Below are positions 32,057 to 47,000 of a DNA stretch of 60,000 nt, in pieces (the first letter of the stretch is position 1; each line of letters opens with the position of its first letter). The stretch comes from Membranipora membranacea (Eukaryota; Bryozoa; Gymnolaemata; Cheilostomatida; Membraniporidae). A model generated the notes under the pieces. It made no database searches. It was given only the letters and a program-made list of their open reading frames with translations, and had not been told where the DNA came from. The DNA lies in assembly GCA_914767715.1 (NCBI GenBank), contig OU612066.1, positions 33,084,283-33,144,282 on the forward strand, in the 5' to 3' direction. A program made the translations under genes and the position numbers.

Positions 32057-35000
32057 CTACAAAAGCAGAGGATAATACCCAGGGGTCAGAAAATGTAGAG
32101 ATTGTGCACAAAACATGGTCACAATGTGTATTTGAATACTGAACTCCAGAAACTTTCTGATGTTTGATGTAGTGAACCTCACCTTTGGTCGTCGGATTGT
32201 CTTCTGTGGCTTCTTATTTCCCAGTTTCTTCAGTGTATTATAATAATGTCTCTGATTCTCTGTCAGGAAAGCCGCCAAGTAGCTACCATCATACTAAAAC
32301 GAGAAGGCAGCTTGTTTCACACACAAATAATGAGAATAATGAATAAAGCAGTAGTTGAGCGAGAGTATTCTTTATTATCATGTTCATGTTATGATTATTT
32401 CTATTTCACGTTTTGCATTTTAGATATTGATATCTAGGAAACAATTCTTATGAAATCTGAGTAAATGCAGTTATGAAAATAGGGCAAAACTCATTGAGAG
32501 GAGCCTTAAAGATGGGTAAACAAAGATTGTAATTAAAACCGAATAAAGACTTACGCATATATACAATCAACACAGATAAGCCGCAGAGGTATTTTAAGGA
32601 GTTACCTTCTTTTTGAGGACGTTGAAGTTGTCGATAATCACACCAATGAACAGGTTGAGTGTGAAGAAAGCACCAAAGATAATAAAAGCCATGAAGTAAA
32701 GATACCAGTATAGTCGAGATTCTCTGAAAGCCTGACCACCGATCTACAATCAATTCAATATTTATAATGCAAAAGTGTTAGATCTCTTTGTATATATGTA
32801 TCTCAATGACAATGATGACCAACATAGTGAGTGGTATATTTATGTGTTAGCTGATTATTGAATATTGTAGCTGTTACAGTCTCCAATCATAACAAGAGTA
32901 AATATTAAAAAATTACATCAATGCATCAATAAAAATATGCTTTAGCTGTAGAATTGAATCTAATTACTCACATTCAATGGGGCATCAATAGCAGATTCCA
33001 TCACTTCCATCCAACCTTCAAAGGTGGCTACTTGGAACAGTGCCAGATATCCGTATGGTACGTTATCAAAATGAATTAGGGGACGATCCCAGGAGCCCCC
33101 AAGACGCTCACATAGTCCTGACCAGGTAAGATTTACCAGTACCGGGTTATCTGTACAGCGGGCCAGGTCCGAAGGCCAGCTCTGAGTTACATTAGTCGCA
33201 GTCGGGTCACCAAAGTGTGTAAAGTTATAAACTTCCAGACTGAATGAGTGGTTAGCCAGGTAGTCAGCGTTACAGGCCCACGCATATTCTTCTGGCTCTC
33301 TGGAGGAAGGAACCTGGAATATATACAGTAATGGGTAAAATGTATGAGTACACCTCAGACTTGTTTCAAAGTTCCCTCTTTAGGGGGGGCTTTGAGATAA
33401 GACTAGTACGCCTGAAATAAGGTGCACGGAGGTCGGCTTTAATCTAAAGTTACTACTTGTCAAAGCTCTGAAAAACTTTTGAAAGAATTTAAGGGGCTGA
33501 ATGTATAAATGATTGCCATCAACAACAGCAAGTCTCTTACCCGCTCATCGTCATAGAAGCACTGATAGAATATGCCTTTGAACGTCTGGACTCCCATGAT
33601 AGCAAATATTAGCCAGAATACCATGATGACGACAAACACATTGCCGATAGCTGGTAAGGCAAATATCAGAGCGTTCACAACAATCTACAATTCAAAATGG
33701 ACAAAACATTTATTGTATAATTTTAAAAAACACTTTTATGTCAAAATATTTTGAATGTAAACTGTGTATGGTCAAATTTTGAGTGATATTTGGTTCCTTC
33801 TAACTCTTGATTTTAGTACAGATTAAGCAATCAATATCAAGATTGACTTTGAATGTTGTTTTGCGATGATCCGATCAAAGTGATATTCCAGTGAACAGTA
33901 CCAGTGAACAGTACCAGTGAACAGTACCTTCATGTTTTGCCAACGAGAGACAGCACGTAAAGGTCTCAATGCCCTCAACACTCTCAGAATCTTAAACGCA
34001 GACAAGTCAGCAAAGCCGAGATAAGATCCTAAGATGTCAAGAATGGCAACCTGAAAGAAAAGATTGGGTATAATTAGTATGTTGATATCTTGGAGCAGTC
34101 ACTGTGAAGCGGTAGACCTACTACAGTTATACAACAATAGTGGTAGTACTGTTGTGTCATGTTATCACAGATCCTATTTTCATATCAGGCAACTTCCGGC
34201 CACTGAGGTCTGAACTTTTTACCCTGGACGAAGGGGCCTTGTGTCTTGGTCTGTGTGAGACCCATCCAAAATGCAACAAATCACAGCAAACCATGAGAAT
34301 GAGCACTTGCAGAACAATGGCTAGGGGATTGGAGACACGTACTATGACAATGATGAAATCCAGTATGGTCCAGAAGCTTGTGAAGTATACTTTGAATCCC
34401 AGAGCGAACCACTTGAGTAACATCTCAATGAAGAAGAATATGGCGAACATGATGTTCAGGTAGGCTAGCGTCTGGTATAATATCTGATCCTCGTGCAGAT
34501 GGATATCCTGCAATAAAAGCGTTATAACAGTGAAGCTTAAACACGTCAGTTTCAGTTGCTTTGCGCATCATCGTTACAAATTTGAAAAGATGTTCTGTGA
34601 TTGTCAGAATAATTAATTAAGCACTTGGCTTCAACTTTCAAGGAACTGATTGATGCTTTTGACCACCTTCAGATTTGTATTTGAGTTTGTTATGCTTGGA
34701 TTTCTTACCTCAAAACAGAGAGTGATACTACTAGCGGCGATGAGGAAAAGGATGAACCCTTCAAATGCTGGATGTGACACAACTTTAGCCCATACTTCTC
34801 TGTGTGCAGTCCACAATGGGGGACAGCAGTTATCCCGCGATGGATTCCTAGAAAACAGAAAAACTTTGGTCATACATGTATAATATACAACGTACAAAAC
34901 ACTCATCAGTAGTCAAGAATACCTTTCATTCCAATGATTGTCAGCAGTTTACAAAATTCTAGGGGAGTTCTTCAATTTAAAGCAGCCAAAATATCCGATT

Positions 35001-38000
35001 GCTAGGGTCTCGTTCCAAAAGCATATTCATTGATGAAACTCTATACATACTGAGTGAATGATTTGGTGACAAATTTGTCTATATTGAAAGCGAAGAGAAG
35101 TGATAGCGATAATTTACTTTACTTGGAAGACCCCCAAGGATCACAACTGAAAAGCTACGGTCTACGGTCTCTAGTTTGATGTCGTTATAGTGCTGATTAC
35201 AGTGTGAATTTTGTCTGATGTATTTTCATCATATAAATCATATCATTTATCATATTCATATTATATTTATCATATAAACACAGGATGTAATCACTAAGTA
35301 ATTACTCACGTATGACAAGGTGCGCAGAAACAGTCAGCCACATGTACAGTTCCATCCTCCTCCACTAATCCATCATTGTCCTCTTTCTCCTCACCGTCGT
35401 CATTGACGGCTTTGGCAGCAGCAGCAGCAGGGGTTCCGTCAGCAGGTAAAGCTTAACATAAGAGCATACATAATTACCACATGGCATCACTTAATATGAT
35501 GTAATGTCTCTTAAACATAAAGTACAGTAGCAAGCCGTATGCACGTATGTGTATTGCTCCAAGAATTGAATTAAAAGCCTCAAACTGAGTAGACTCCTAG
35601 ATAAGACGCCTGAGAGTTAACAGAGATTGCTCAGGTGCTCTAAATCACATGACACACTACCAACCTGTCTAGATTTTTGATACATTGACGCAAGGTTCAT
35701 GAAAAATTTTATTTTAAAAATTTCTCTCATGGTGCAGGACTTTTGAGGGATGAAACTAGGTTTGGGGTTACCAGCCAATACGAGTATTAGTTGTCTTCTA
35801 CTGACTAACCATCACAATGATTGACACAAGGAAAGGGAATTATCACTATCACCATGGTGCACTGTGTGACTAGCCAGTGCGTTGGCTCTGATTGGCTGAG
35901 AGTGATCAGGTGATCAGAGCCAACACATTGGCTTTGTGCGACAGTAGATGTCAAAACCAAGGCAACATCTGTATATATTAGGGATCTACGAGGTTCATGC
36001 AACATGCTGTGACATCAGTAAAGAGTATCCGCTCCTTATCCATCCCCTTTTTCTATAGATTGAAAACTGGAACGCTGAACTCAAAATTTGAAAATGTACA
36101 GATTTTGAAATCAGAAAGAAGTATGAAGATGAAAATATTATCCCGAGATAACCAATGAGGATGTGAGACTCACTCTCCGGGTCAGTGGGCAGGAAGAGAG
36201 CTGTCTTCTTTTCATTGCCTTTTCCCTCGGTCACAATGACTGTGGGTGGAAGTTTGGGAGCACTGGCATCCATCGAAGCCTCAAAACTAGCGTACTCATC
36301 TCTATTGGTAGTGAAAGCGCTTTCAATTGATTTCAGGTTTTCAGGTGACATGTTTGCAGCGTTATTTTTCAGCACACCGTTGCTGACATTGGTGCCGTTA
36401 GATAGGATTGATATAATGCTACCACTTCGACTTGTTTTGGAGTGTCCATTACTTATTGGCTTCAGCTCGACATTACCATCCTTTCCACCTGGAAATGACA
36501 CGGGTTGCAGGCGTCAACAGACATGCAGACAGGGGAGACAAAGGAAAAAACTTGTACCGGTGCAAAGCTGGGGTAATGCAGGAAACCTCTTGGTACAATC
36601 CTTTACATTCCAGTTAGTGGAGACAAAATTATGAAACAGTTCAAATTTTCTCTTCGGAGTAAAACTATAAAAAAGTTTGGGTTAACTTAGTGCGGTTGGT
36701 GTGGTTGATTAATACTTTTGGTAGAACACAATGATGAAAAAAACTAACCAAAGAAATCAGCATGAAAGATGTCATCTAAAAGTGAACCACATGAAAAAAC
36801 CTTACAATAAACCACCACCAGTTATTTTAGTGTATGATGCTCTATGGGTTTGACATGAGTTATCTACCTAATATCCAAGGGCAGGCAATCCTTCATTTTT
36901 TCACATACGTTTCTACATGCAAATCTAGAAGCGGGTTTCAGCTATATATGACACTTAAAGCCTAACATGACAATTATGACAGGGTTATCTAACTAAATGA
37001 TCACTTCTTGTCATAAATCCAGCAAAGACAGCACCTTTTACCAAGGATTATCCATTGGCGTATATCGAAAAGAAGCATTTGATACTTTGCCAGAGCAGTC
37101 GGACCAAGTGTAAATAATAATTCAAGTAAAAGAGAACACCCAAGAATGAAAATGCTTCTGAAAACAATATCTCGCTTGCAAATCCAAACATCCGAGTTTT
37201 TTTGTATCCCATAAAAAAAGTCTAAGGTTTTATAAATACAACTTATTCAAACTTACCTTTAAAGACAATAGTACCACCGTTCATAGACTTTCCATGTGGT
37301 TCTGTGTCTTCAATTAGCGCTTTGATGCTGTGTGTGCTACCATTAATGGCCACTGAGGGCTTGGGGGGCTTGGTTAGGATTCCATCAAGCCTTCTGGTTG
37401 ATCCCGTGAGGCTAATTTGACTGGAGAGAAGTTCATCACTGCTAGGTGTCACCACCCGGTTCTGTAAATACAAATGTTAGATAGGTATGAAAATATGTGC
37501 AGATTAAAATCACGAGAGAGATTAAAACTTGTTAGATCAAGTTCCCAGGGATTGTTTCTCGCTCCATTCTTGTAAAATCCCGCTGAACACACCTTGCCCG
37601 ATTTAGTTCTCTGATTTCCATTGGTTAAAATGCAAATGTGAGAAAAGACACCATTATATTTCGTATTTGTGTCATGCTAAAATAAGTTTCTTGACATCCA
37701 CCACATAAGAGTTGATCAGGTGTAGAGCTTGTTTTATTTTGCAAGCGACGAGGGAAGATGAGGGTAGTTGAAAGTAGAAAGGTTTCAGTTGCCAGCCACC
37801 TATTACAAGACATGTTACAGATGTGACGACCATACACCATCTATATTCTGCATCTATTAGAGTGAGCCGTATAATAATGATTGGTTAGCGCAGAAGTGAA
37901 CAAACTGTTCTCATTAGCTAACTGTCAATCAAGGAGGGAGCACATTGATGGACATCATAACATAACATCCCTTATGCAATGGCTTGACATGTAGATAAAC

Positions 38001-41000
38001 AACAGAGAGGGTTCAGGGGAGCTGTGGTGAATCTAGAAAGGTGGCGGTTCGAGTTAGAGTGACAAACCCTGTTTTCTTCCTCAAACATTTGATATTGATG
38101 ATTCGCTTCATCAACATCGTCTTGTCGACAAGCATTGAACTCCTTGCAAAATGAAATTAGTTTTGAATAAGTAAGGGTAGATACTAGACAAGAGCATCCA
38201 AATTTTGTTTGAAATTGGTCACGCAATGACAGAATCGTCAGCTATAAGTATTATAATGTCTAAAATGTTTGATGATACTGATTTGCTTTCACTTAATCGT
38301 CAGGTAGTTTCTGCCTTTATTTCATTGTTATACCATGTTTTAACTAAATTTTACTTCAAGCTAATATGTTTTCCTGGCAGTAGTAAAACAAATCTTCTGG
38401 AGATTGGCTTTGTTGACAGCTTCTCACAAATAAAGCAGTCTCAAGATCACATATATGTCCTGATACACGGCTGCCGGTAATTTAATTATGATAACTTACC
38501 GGTTTTCTGCGGCAGCAGTTGATCAGATTCTTTATACTTCTCACCATCTTAGACTCTTCAGTGTTCTGACTCTCCTGGATGTTGTCAGCAGTAAACGCGT
38601 TCAGTAACAGGGCCAAAAATAAGTTCAGCACCTACAAACGATTACAATAATATGGTTAATGTTGTCCCTTAAAAGTTTCACAGGGTATTAAACAACCTAG
38701 TTATTGATGATTATGTTTGTGCATCACTTCAGGACAAGTTTAATTCGTCATTTCGACTATTCTCAACATTTACGAACAATCTCAATTCCCTGATCGATGA
38801 AAAACTTGCCAGAACTGAAAACCGTAGTTTTAGACTTGTCATGTGACCTACTAATGTAACATAACCCTGCGGCCAATCCATGTGACCTTTTCATCACAAA
38901 TTAACTCACCATGAAGTTGCCAAGTACGAGTGTACCCAAGAAGAACATGTTACATCCAAAGGGGCTGATGACTCTCATACAGTCCCAAAGTGGCTCTATC
39001 CATTCTCCACACAATATACGGAACACCATCAACAGCGAGTGAAAGAATGACCCAAAATTCCATCTGCAATAACAGCAACATACAGATATAAATACAGTCA
39101 GTTTTAATGAGTAAATGCAAGGAAATGTATTTGGCAATAGTGGCCGGCTGTTTTATTATGATTAAAAGTAGATGAGTTGTTTCCCCTCCCGCCACGTGAA
39201 ATAATTGCGGAGATTATTTTTTGTTTTAAATGAAGTCAATGGAGCCATGGTCTTTTGATGTTACAGATGTTTAATTGATGCAAATCATACCTCGGCATTT
39301 CATAGCCATAGTCTTCCAGATCAATTCTCGAGGTATTAGTGAACTCCGCATATCTCCCGCCCATCAGCTGGTTACCCAACACCGCAAATATGAACATGAT
39401 CAGAACAAGAATCGCAGTTAGATTACCGAGCGCGCCCATAGTATCAAATATAATGGCTAACAAAGTCTTCATAGTACTCCACGACTGAGCTAACTTTATG
39501 ATTCTCATCTAAAAGTAGATAAAAAGTTCACGTCGTATATTGGAGGCAGACATAAGGTAGAAATTTTACAGGGTGTGTATGCCAACTCATATCCACCCAA
39601 AACATTTTAATCATTGCAAGGAAAGAGCAGATGATTCGACCCATATATGTAGCCCCAGGGAACAAACACCACCCGTCATCTTGTGGACATTTATTTGATT
39701 CTTGATCAGTAAATATACACGGCTGGAAAGCATTAATCGTACCACAAACATACCAATAAAAGAATGATTCAGATTTCTTACACCTGAGAATTCCTAATCA
39801 ATGCTGGATATTTGAGTTTTTATTCAGCTGTTATTGATCTCTTACACAGGCCGGCCATTGACAGCGCAGATGGATTTATAGGCACTTCACTCTCAGGTTG
39901 ATTCAGTGCTATGAAAGCGCATCAATTAGATGATTGAGTAATCCTTTCTTCTGATAGGCCAAAGTGTTAAAATACACACTGGGAAAAGTGTTTAGACAAA
40001 GCCATGGAATCGAATAAAAGGTTTAAAAGAGAAGATAATTGACTGGCTATAAGCTGGTCAGCAGACAGGTGTGTACAGACACGACGTTCTGACACGATGT
40101 GATGTCACAACAGCAAACTGTCACACTCAGCGAAGGTGGGCTCAGCCAGGCACAAAAAGTGCTCACTAGTGTGATGTTACCTTTTTCTGGTGATGTAATT
40201 ATATTCATTCTTATCTATTCAACTTTTTTATAGATACAGGGTGGGAATGTATTGATTGCTCTAACAAGTTACCTATCCATCCGTCAAATTTGATCTTGGA
40301 CTCTGAACCCTTATCAAACTTGAAAATCACAGACATAGTGTCATTGTGTAATAATGTCATAGTGTAACATGTTTGGTGGACTTACCAATCTGAAAATCTT
40401 GACGATACCGCTGAGCTCTGAGACACCAGGAACGTTGTCCAATTTACCGAAGTAGATAACAAGATCAGGCAGAGAGAAGACAACGATGAAGAGATCAAAG
40501 TTGTTCCAGCCGACAGAGAAATACTCTTTACTTAGGGCGACCAGCTTGATCACAGCTTCCATTGTAAACACTACAGTGAACACCTGTGGAAAAAGAATAT
40601 AGGTATCAGTTAAACACTATGATATTTACCAAGCCAGCCGGCAGTGTCAGTTAGATGGGTTCGTTTTCAAAATCTAATTGCCAAACTAATAAAAACTGCC
40701 CTTAACACAAAATGAGAGGACGAACAGTCTACCTACTCGAATACCTAATGATTTTACTCTGAATAAGGATGCACATGCATCAAGTACATACCACGTTAGC
40801 TATCTCCATAGCTTCGACATGTGAGTCTTTGTAGCCTTTGTTCAGATTGAATACAGTGATGTCACGAGTGTCACAGTTGGCGTCACATATTCCACAGTCA
40901 GGTAGGTCAGCTCCTAGCAGCGTGTAATTACCGACTGCTCCCCTCTCTGGTGGTGGGTTATAGTCGGGACAGTGTCGGCATAACTCACATATATCATACA

Positions 41001-44000
41001 TCTCTGTTGGGGTTATTAATGTCAAAATATTAAAATCACTAGAGCCAAATACAAAGAATCAAAAAAATGGAAATATAACGATTCCTACGAGAACTCAGGG
41101 TTGTGTCCTCTTGTATAAGACCATGCCGCAGAGTGCCCCCGCCCTAATCTGAGCCCCCAAGACTCTTGCCCCCTGTCCGACGGCCCCCGCCCCAGCCCCC
41201 AGTCAGATCTAACACCTTGGTCAAAAGGAGACATAAAAATGGAAATAATTATTATTAACATTATTTTATCTGTGAGTTCCATTTATTTCCTTTACTATCA
41301 TGCATCTAGTATCTCTACTTTTAGCTTCTAGTCGGTTAGGAAGGATAAGAACATGAGTACAAACCTGTTGCCATGATGACAGTATTGGCGATGATACACA
41401 AAGTAATGAAGAGCTCGAAGAATCCATCATTAGCTACTTTGAACACATGATTCTGAAACTTGACCCAGCCATGGTAGGTGTTCAGTCCGGTCTTAGCGCA
41501 GCACATCCAGTTACGATCAATCAGCTTATCGGTGTCTAAAATGATGAGAGAAAGTTACAACAAGCACCAATAGAATAGATACAGAGCAAAATTTTATGTT
41601 CGAGGGCTACCATTTGCAGGCCACCATTTACCTCTTTAGAGTTGATTTTGGGAATGGCTTGGCTCTCGTTTCACATGGTAACCGTTGCCTTTTTTCACCC
41701 TTCTAATACTATTGCTCAGACCAAACACCAGGAAATATTTGGGACTTACTCAACATTGTGGAGTGACAGAAAACTTAAAACATTTACGATTGTATATGCA
41801 GTGCTCTTCCTAATGGTTAGTAAACTTGTTTACATTTAGTACAATATGCAGTAAGGCTTCCACCGACACTTAACGGCTTAGTCTAGCCAAAGGTTACAGA
41901 TTCTAACTTGGCCACATATCAGTCACCAAGCTTAGTTGGATTGATGTTTACTTCTCCGAAAAAAGGCTTTAACATCACTGATCTTACAGGTCAAAATATT
42001 TCATACAAAGCCACAGGGTATATATAACATAAAGGGTGGCAACTTATAATATAAGCTAAATCCATGCTTTTTCACTTTAAAATTGGATTGTGACATAAGC
42101 GGGTGGGGTTACTACGGTTTTGCAGGGTTTGACGGATTACAGGGTATCACGAAAGCAGGTTTTAAAAGTTCCATTTACCTCCTGCAATACATGAAAAGAG
42201 AAATTCACACAAAATGTCAATCAGGATTAAATATTCAAAGTAAAGTGTTGTACTATAATATGATGCAAAATGGGTACTAGTGACTAAAAAATATCGGTTC
42301 TATTCGAGTGCAGAGGTTCGGAGATTTGGAGATCTGAGTCTTAAGGTTCAGTAATGTTCATTTCATGTTGAGTGTTAAGAACAGGTGGCAATCATCGGTA
42401 CTAAAGTAAATATTTATAAACACTTTTAGTCAATTCAGTCAACACACTATTCTGAACTATGAATGTATTTACTTTCAAAGCAGTTAAAAAACACCAGCCG
42501 AGTATTTTGTCTAAACTTTTTGCCTAATAAGGCCATTGCCAAGAGTCTCCAAAAAGTACATAAATCGGACAGGAGCGAGAGATAGACAGGTTTCAAAATT
42601 TTAAACTGTCAAGCAAATTAAACAACAAGTGTCTGTAGCGCACAAGTAAATTAAAATGGTGCAACAATAGGGTTGCCTTTGTGGTTAGGATGTAAACCTG
42701 TATTAGTGTGTGGATGATTGTTAGGGGCTAGGTAGGGGTGTCCAGTATCCAACACTCCGGATGGGGCTTTTACTAGGTAGGACTCACTAAGGCTAAATCA
42801 TATCTGTGTTCACTGAGTGAATAATAAAACCTCATTATGATTCAGCTGCTTCCTTTTTCAAGCATTCAGAAGTCAGATCTTACCTGGCTTGATCTTGTTG
42901 AACCAGAGCGTGGCGTATTTCTGTATGAGGTATCTCTGTTGTTTGGGTTTGATGTCTGGTAAGTCGTCATGGAAGGCATCTTCATCCTCTTCTTCCTCAT
43001 CAGCTGTCATGGTAACCACGTGGTGAGCCCCTCCGCCGGGGGACATGGTGGTGCCTCCGTGCAGAGTGTTGTTTGACTGCATGTCTGCGTGGACGCCAGA
43101 TGCGGTAACCTGCAATAATAATACAGCGGTCAAGCAAACCTTTCTTTCATTTGAAAATGATGATGGGACAGAGCTCTTGGTAAAGGGAACTCCAGAACAA
43201 GCTATATGTTGGGGGCGTTAGATGTATGGATCTTTTTCATAAGGTATTGCGCTTTTTGTTGAAGGCAATAGTGTGGGTGTGACCGTAAACTAAGGCCCAG
43301 TCTTCATTGTGAGTAACTGCTGTCAATTTTCCAAATGTTAAAGCTAGGCGCAAGTAAATTATTTATGGCTGCAGCAGCATTGATTCATTAATACACCATT
43401 GAGTTTGTCATAATCTCGCAGGAAAAAAACATTGAAGTTGAGGGAATAAAATTTCATATTTATGACATAAGTGGCTTATTCATGGCCACAATGGAGCAAA
43501 CTAGATTATAATTTCTGCAGCAGCCGAATCATGCAGGAGTATAATAGAGGGCTGGTCAGGTCAGCTCTGCCGAAATCCTCTGGAGCTTTAACTGAGATCC
43601 AGCATTTCACATACAATAGTTTGCACTGAACACGAGGCACCGGCCTACTAAAATGTGAACTAGTTACTTGGTTATAACAACTTGTGTTACCCAACTACTG
43701 AGTCACTTAAATTCAAGATAAAGGAATCAAATGCTGCTGCTGCATACAAAATGTTTAGTTAATTTTGAGATGTCATTGTTATCCATTCTAATTTTTTACT
43801 TTGTGATGTCGCCGTTTTCATAATTTTGTTTGCATTGGTCTAAAACATACCTCGCTGCCTTGGGTTTTGGTTGGTGATGGAGTTAGACTGCGTTCTTGTC
43901 CTCCGAACTCTGTGACTTCCATATGATCTTTAGTTGTACTGTCAGGATTGAGGTTGTTTGGTTGACCAGTCTTTAGGAAGTCGCCTTTAGCAGTAACAGG

Positions 44001-47000
44001 GCGAGGGGATTTAACTCCATTACCCGTCTGTACGCCACCATTCGATAGTCCTAAAAAAGTAAAAAGGTGTTAAAGACTTTTTTCAAAACTGTGACAGCCA
44101 TACGATGATCCACCGCTCCTTTTTGCTCAGCGTATTATTTTAAAAGCCATTTTTTTCTTAGCTGTATTTTTATTAGATGTCCTCAGATGGATGACCGTAC
44201 CATTAGTATCATTATGATTGGTATCCGTGATGGCTGGTGGGGCTCCTTCACCCAAAGTCTCACCCCTGGCGGCCGCCTCTTCTTCCCTTTGTTTCTGCAG
44301 CAGCTGCTGTTTCAGTTTCTTCGGATCAAAGAGTAGAGCCGTGTTCTCCTTACGTTTAGCCTTAGCTTTCTCCTCCTGTAAACAGCAGAAAACAATGTTA
44401 CTGCTGAACAAAAAAAAGGATTCACCCACATTGTTCCCATAATGCAATTCTCCCAAATGTGATGCAGACAATAGTTGTGATCAGATAATCTTCTGTTTGT
44501 TCACATCACAATTTGATCTGTACTTCCTTGAAACTGAAATGTTGCATTGTGGTATACATTCCTTTACCTGGACCGATCTACTATTGAATACTAGGTGGGA
44601 AAAGGTACTAAAACTTGCTGAACTGGGAATCCGGCGGACCAGAAGTTGCACATACCACTTTTATCTATGTCTCAGAGCAGCCTGGGTGGAGATATTAACA
44701 CATGTACAGGGAAGAATGGACAAAGCTAAATGTATTCAAAGAAGATTGAGATCACACGTCCTGTTCATAACCAAAAGCAGATATTCTTTAAAACCATGCA
44801 CTCTCCTACCATAGGACAAAATGCTATAATCGGTCTCCTATGTGGTTCGTTACCAGCAAGTGTGAGTTTGCAAGCTAACCAAAAGCAAATGTTACCACAA
44901 AACTTCACAAAATAGATCTTCAGCACAACTAAAGCAGTGGACGAAATCATAATGTGTCAGTAGTCAAACCCAATTGTCAGTATAACAAACTATTTTTGTG
45001 TGTCATATTTGATGCATGGCTAGCTGTCAAGCTGACGATCAGATACTAGCTAAGTCAGCGGAGATAATCGCATCTGATACAAGAATCTGTTTTGATCACC
45101 GTAGCCAGGTGAAGCAGTGATAGAGCAAATTCATGGGGTTCGTGATGCAGAGCAAAGCCATGCTTGGTATCCTCATAAATGGCTATCACATAGACATATG
45201 AAATATAGGTATCGTTTTAAACAGCGAGATTTATGGTATTAATTTTTGAGTACTGTTTGGTGCGTTGTCATAAGCATCTAACCATGTTCAGTAGTCTGAT
45301 ATATAGGCAGATAGCAGACAATGTCGAGTCAGCCCATAAGATCAGACTACTTGCAAGCAGGTACATGATTCCAATTCATATAAATGAGTGCAGTATAGTT
45401 GTTATAACACAATAATTATAGCGAGTCAAGCGGGCAGCGTTTTTGAGCTGATACTTGATGGTGATTATTAATAATGGCTGCCGCCGCCCAAATACTTTAC
45501 CTCTTCTTCTTCTGCTGCAAGCTAAACATGAGGAAATAAAACCAACTGTTAACTTAGCATGTAAAAAAATATTAGCTACACTGATAGCGCAGAGAAAAAA
45601 AGACAAAAAAAATTCAAGATTTAGAGTAGATCACGACGGTCGAGCCATTTGATCGTGTTTGATAAACTGGCCAACAAAGGTGTCAAACTTCGGTCCAATT
45701 GAAAATCTGTCCTGAATAAATGACAACTTAAGAATAACTCTATATAGGATCAAGTGCTGGCCACTGGGGAGTCTAGTCTGCGGCCAAAACAAACAAGATT
45801 TATTCCAAATCTTTTCAATGGTTTGACTAAAAAATCTGGAATCAAGATTTCAGCAAACAAGGGAATCAAATCGGCATGCTTCCAAAGGGTGTAGATAGGA
45901 GTTATGGGTTATTACCTGCTTTTCCTGAATTATGAGTAGAGAGTTTGTAATTTAAGCTTCTGTTTAGCTAGGCCATTTAGTGTGATCGAATTTTATGAAT
46001 AATTGGAGAATTGATTTTCGGCTGTAGTTCATGTTAGGTTGACTGCTCATTTTACAAAAACTGATAATGCACACAGACAAATAAAGCAATGTGGCAGTAG
46101 AGAATTGCTTGTTTTTAAGCAAGAGAAATTTTTCTGCAATGTTTCAGTCACCATTCAAACAAATTATTACAATGATTGCAAAGCAGTAAAATGGAAAGGT
46201 ATTTAATTTAATTCATGCTCACAACCACCAAAATCCACTTGTTTACAATTTCTCCACATTTACAGACTTTATACCAACACTGAAACTGGCTTTGCTGCCA
46301 AAAGTTTGTTTATAACATGACACAGGACTATACAAAGTTTTCCATGAGTGGAAAACCATTGGAATCCCTGAGAATATATTACCTTGGCCTCCACGTCAGC
46401 TTCTTGCTCATATGCCATAGCTACTACAGCCAACATGAGATTCACCAGATAGAAAGATCCAAAGAACACCACCATCATAAAGAACAGAATATTCCATGGT
46501 CCGTTTGCATCTATGACCTAGAAATAGAAAAAAACTTGTATTCCTGTATCTCAAAACATAAATGGACAAACGGTATGACTACGTACTGGTCCTTCCCTCA
46601 AAAAAATCAGGATTAGGATTATAACCAATTTCTTCTTTAGAAAAATTTTTGCTTGAGATACAAACCCACACAAATTTGAGCACCAACCTGCCCAGGCTAG
46701 GCCAACATATCATTAGAAAATCCCCAAAAGTTATCATTGGGACATTGAAATAAGCGAACGCTTTGATCTTTCTCGAGTACTACATACTCAGCCTATTTAT
46801 ATAGAGTTATTCAGACTAACAGCTCGCCGGTAGCCTAACCTATTTTTTGCACTCTGATTGCCTATTCTTGTATATATAATGCAAGTTTTAACAGCTTATC
46901 AATCGTTAGCCAGTTATCGATGTTCTGAGAAGACTAGGATATGATTATCAAATACGACTTTTCAGTTTGTTGGGTATCATTTGAAGTTGAGCAGCTGGTC

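Noticed and set aside
34140-34463. 107-codon plus-strand frame within the channel gene
   Set aside because: It is the antisense shadow of the domain III S2-S3 exon and its intron.
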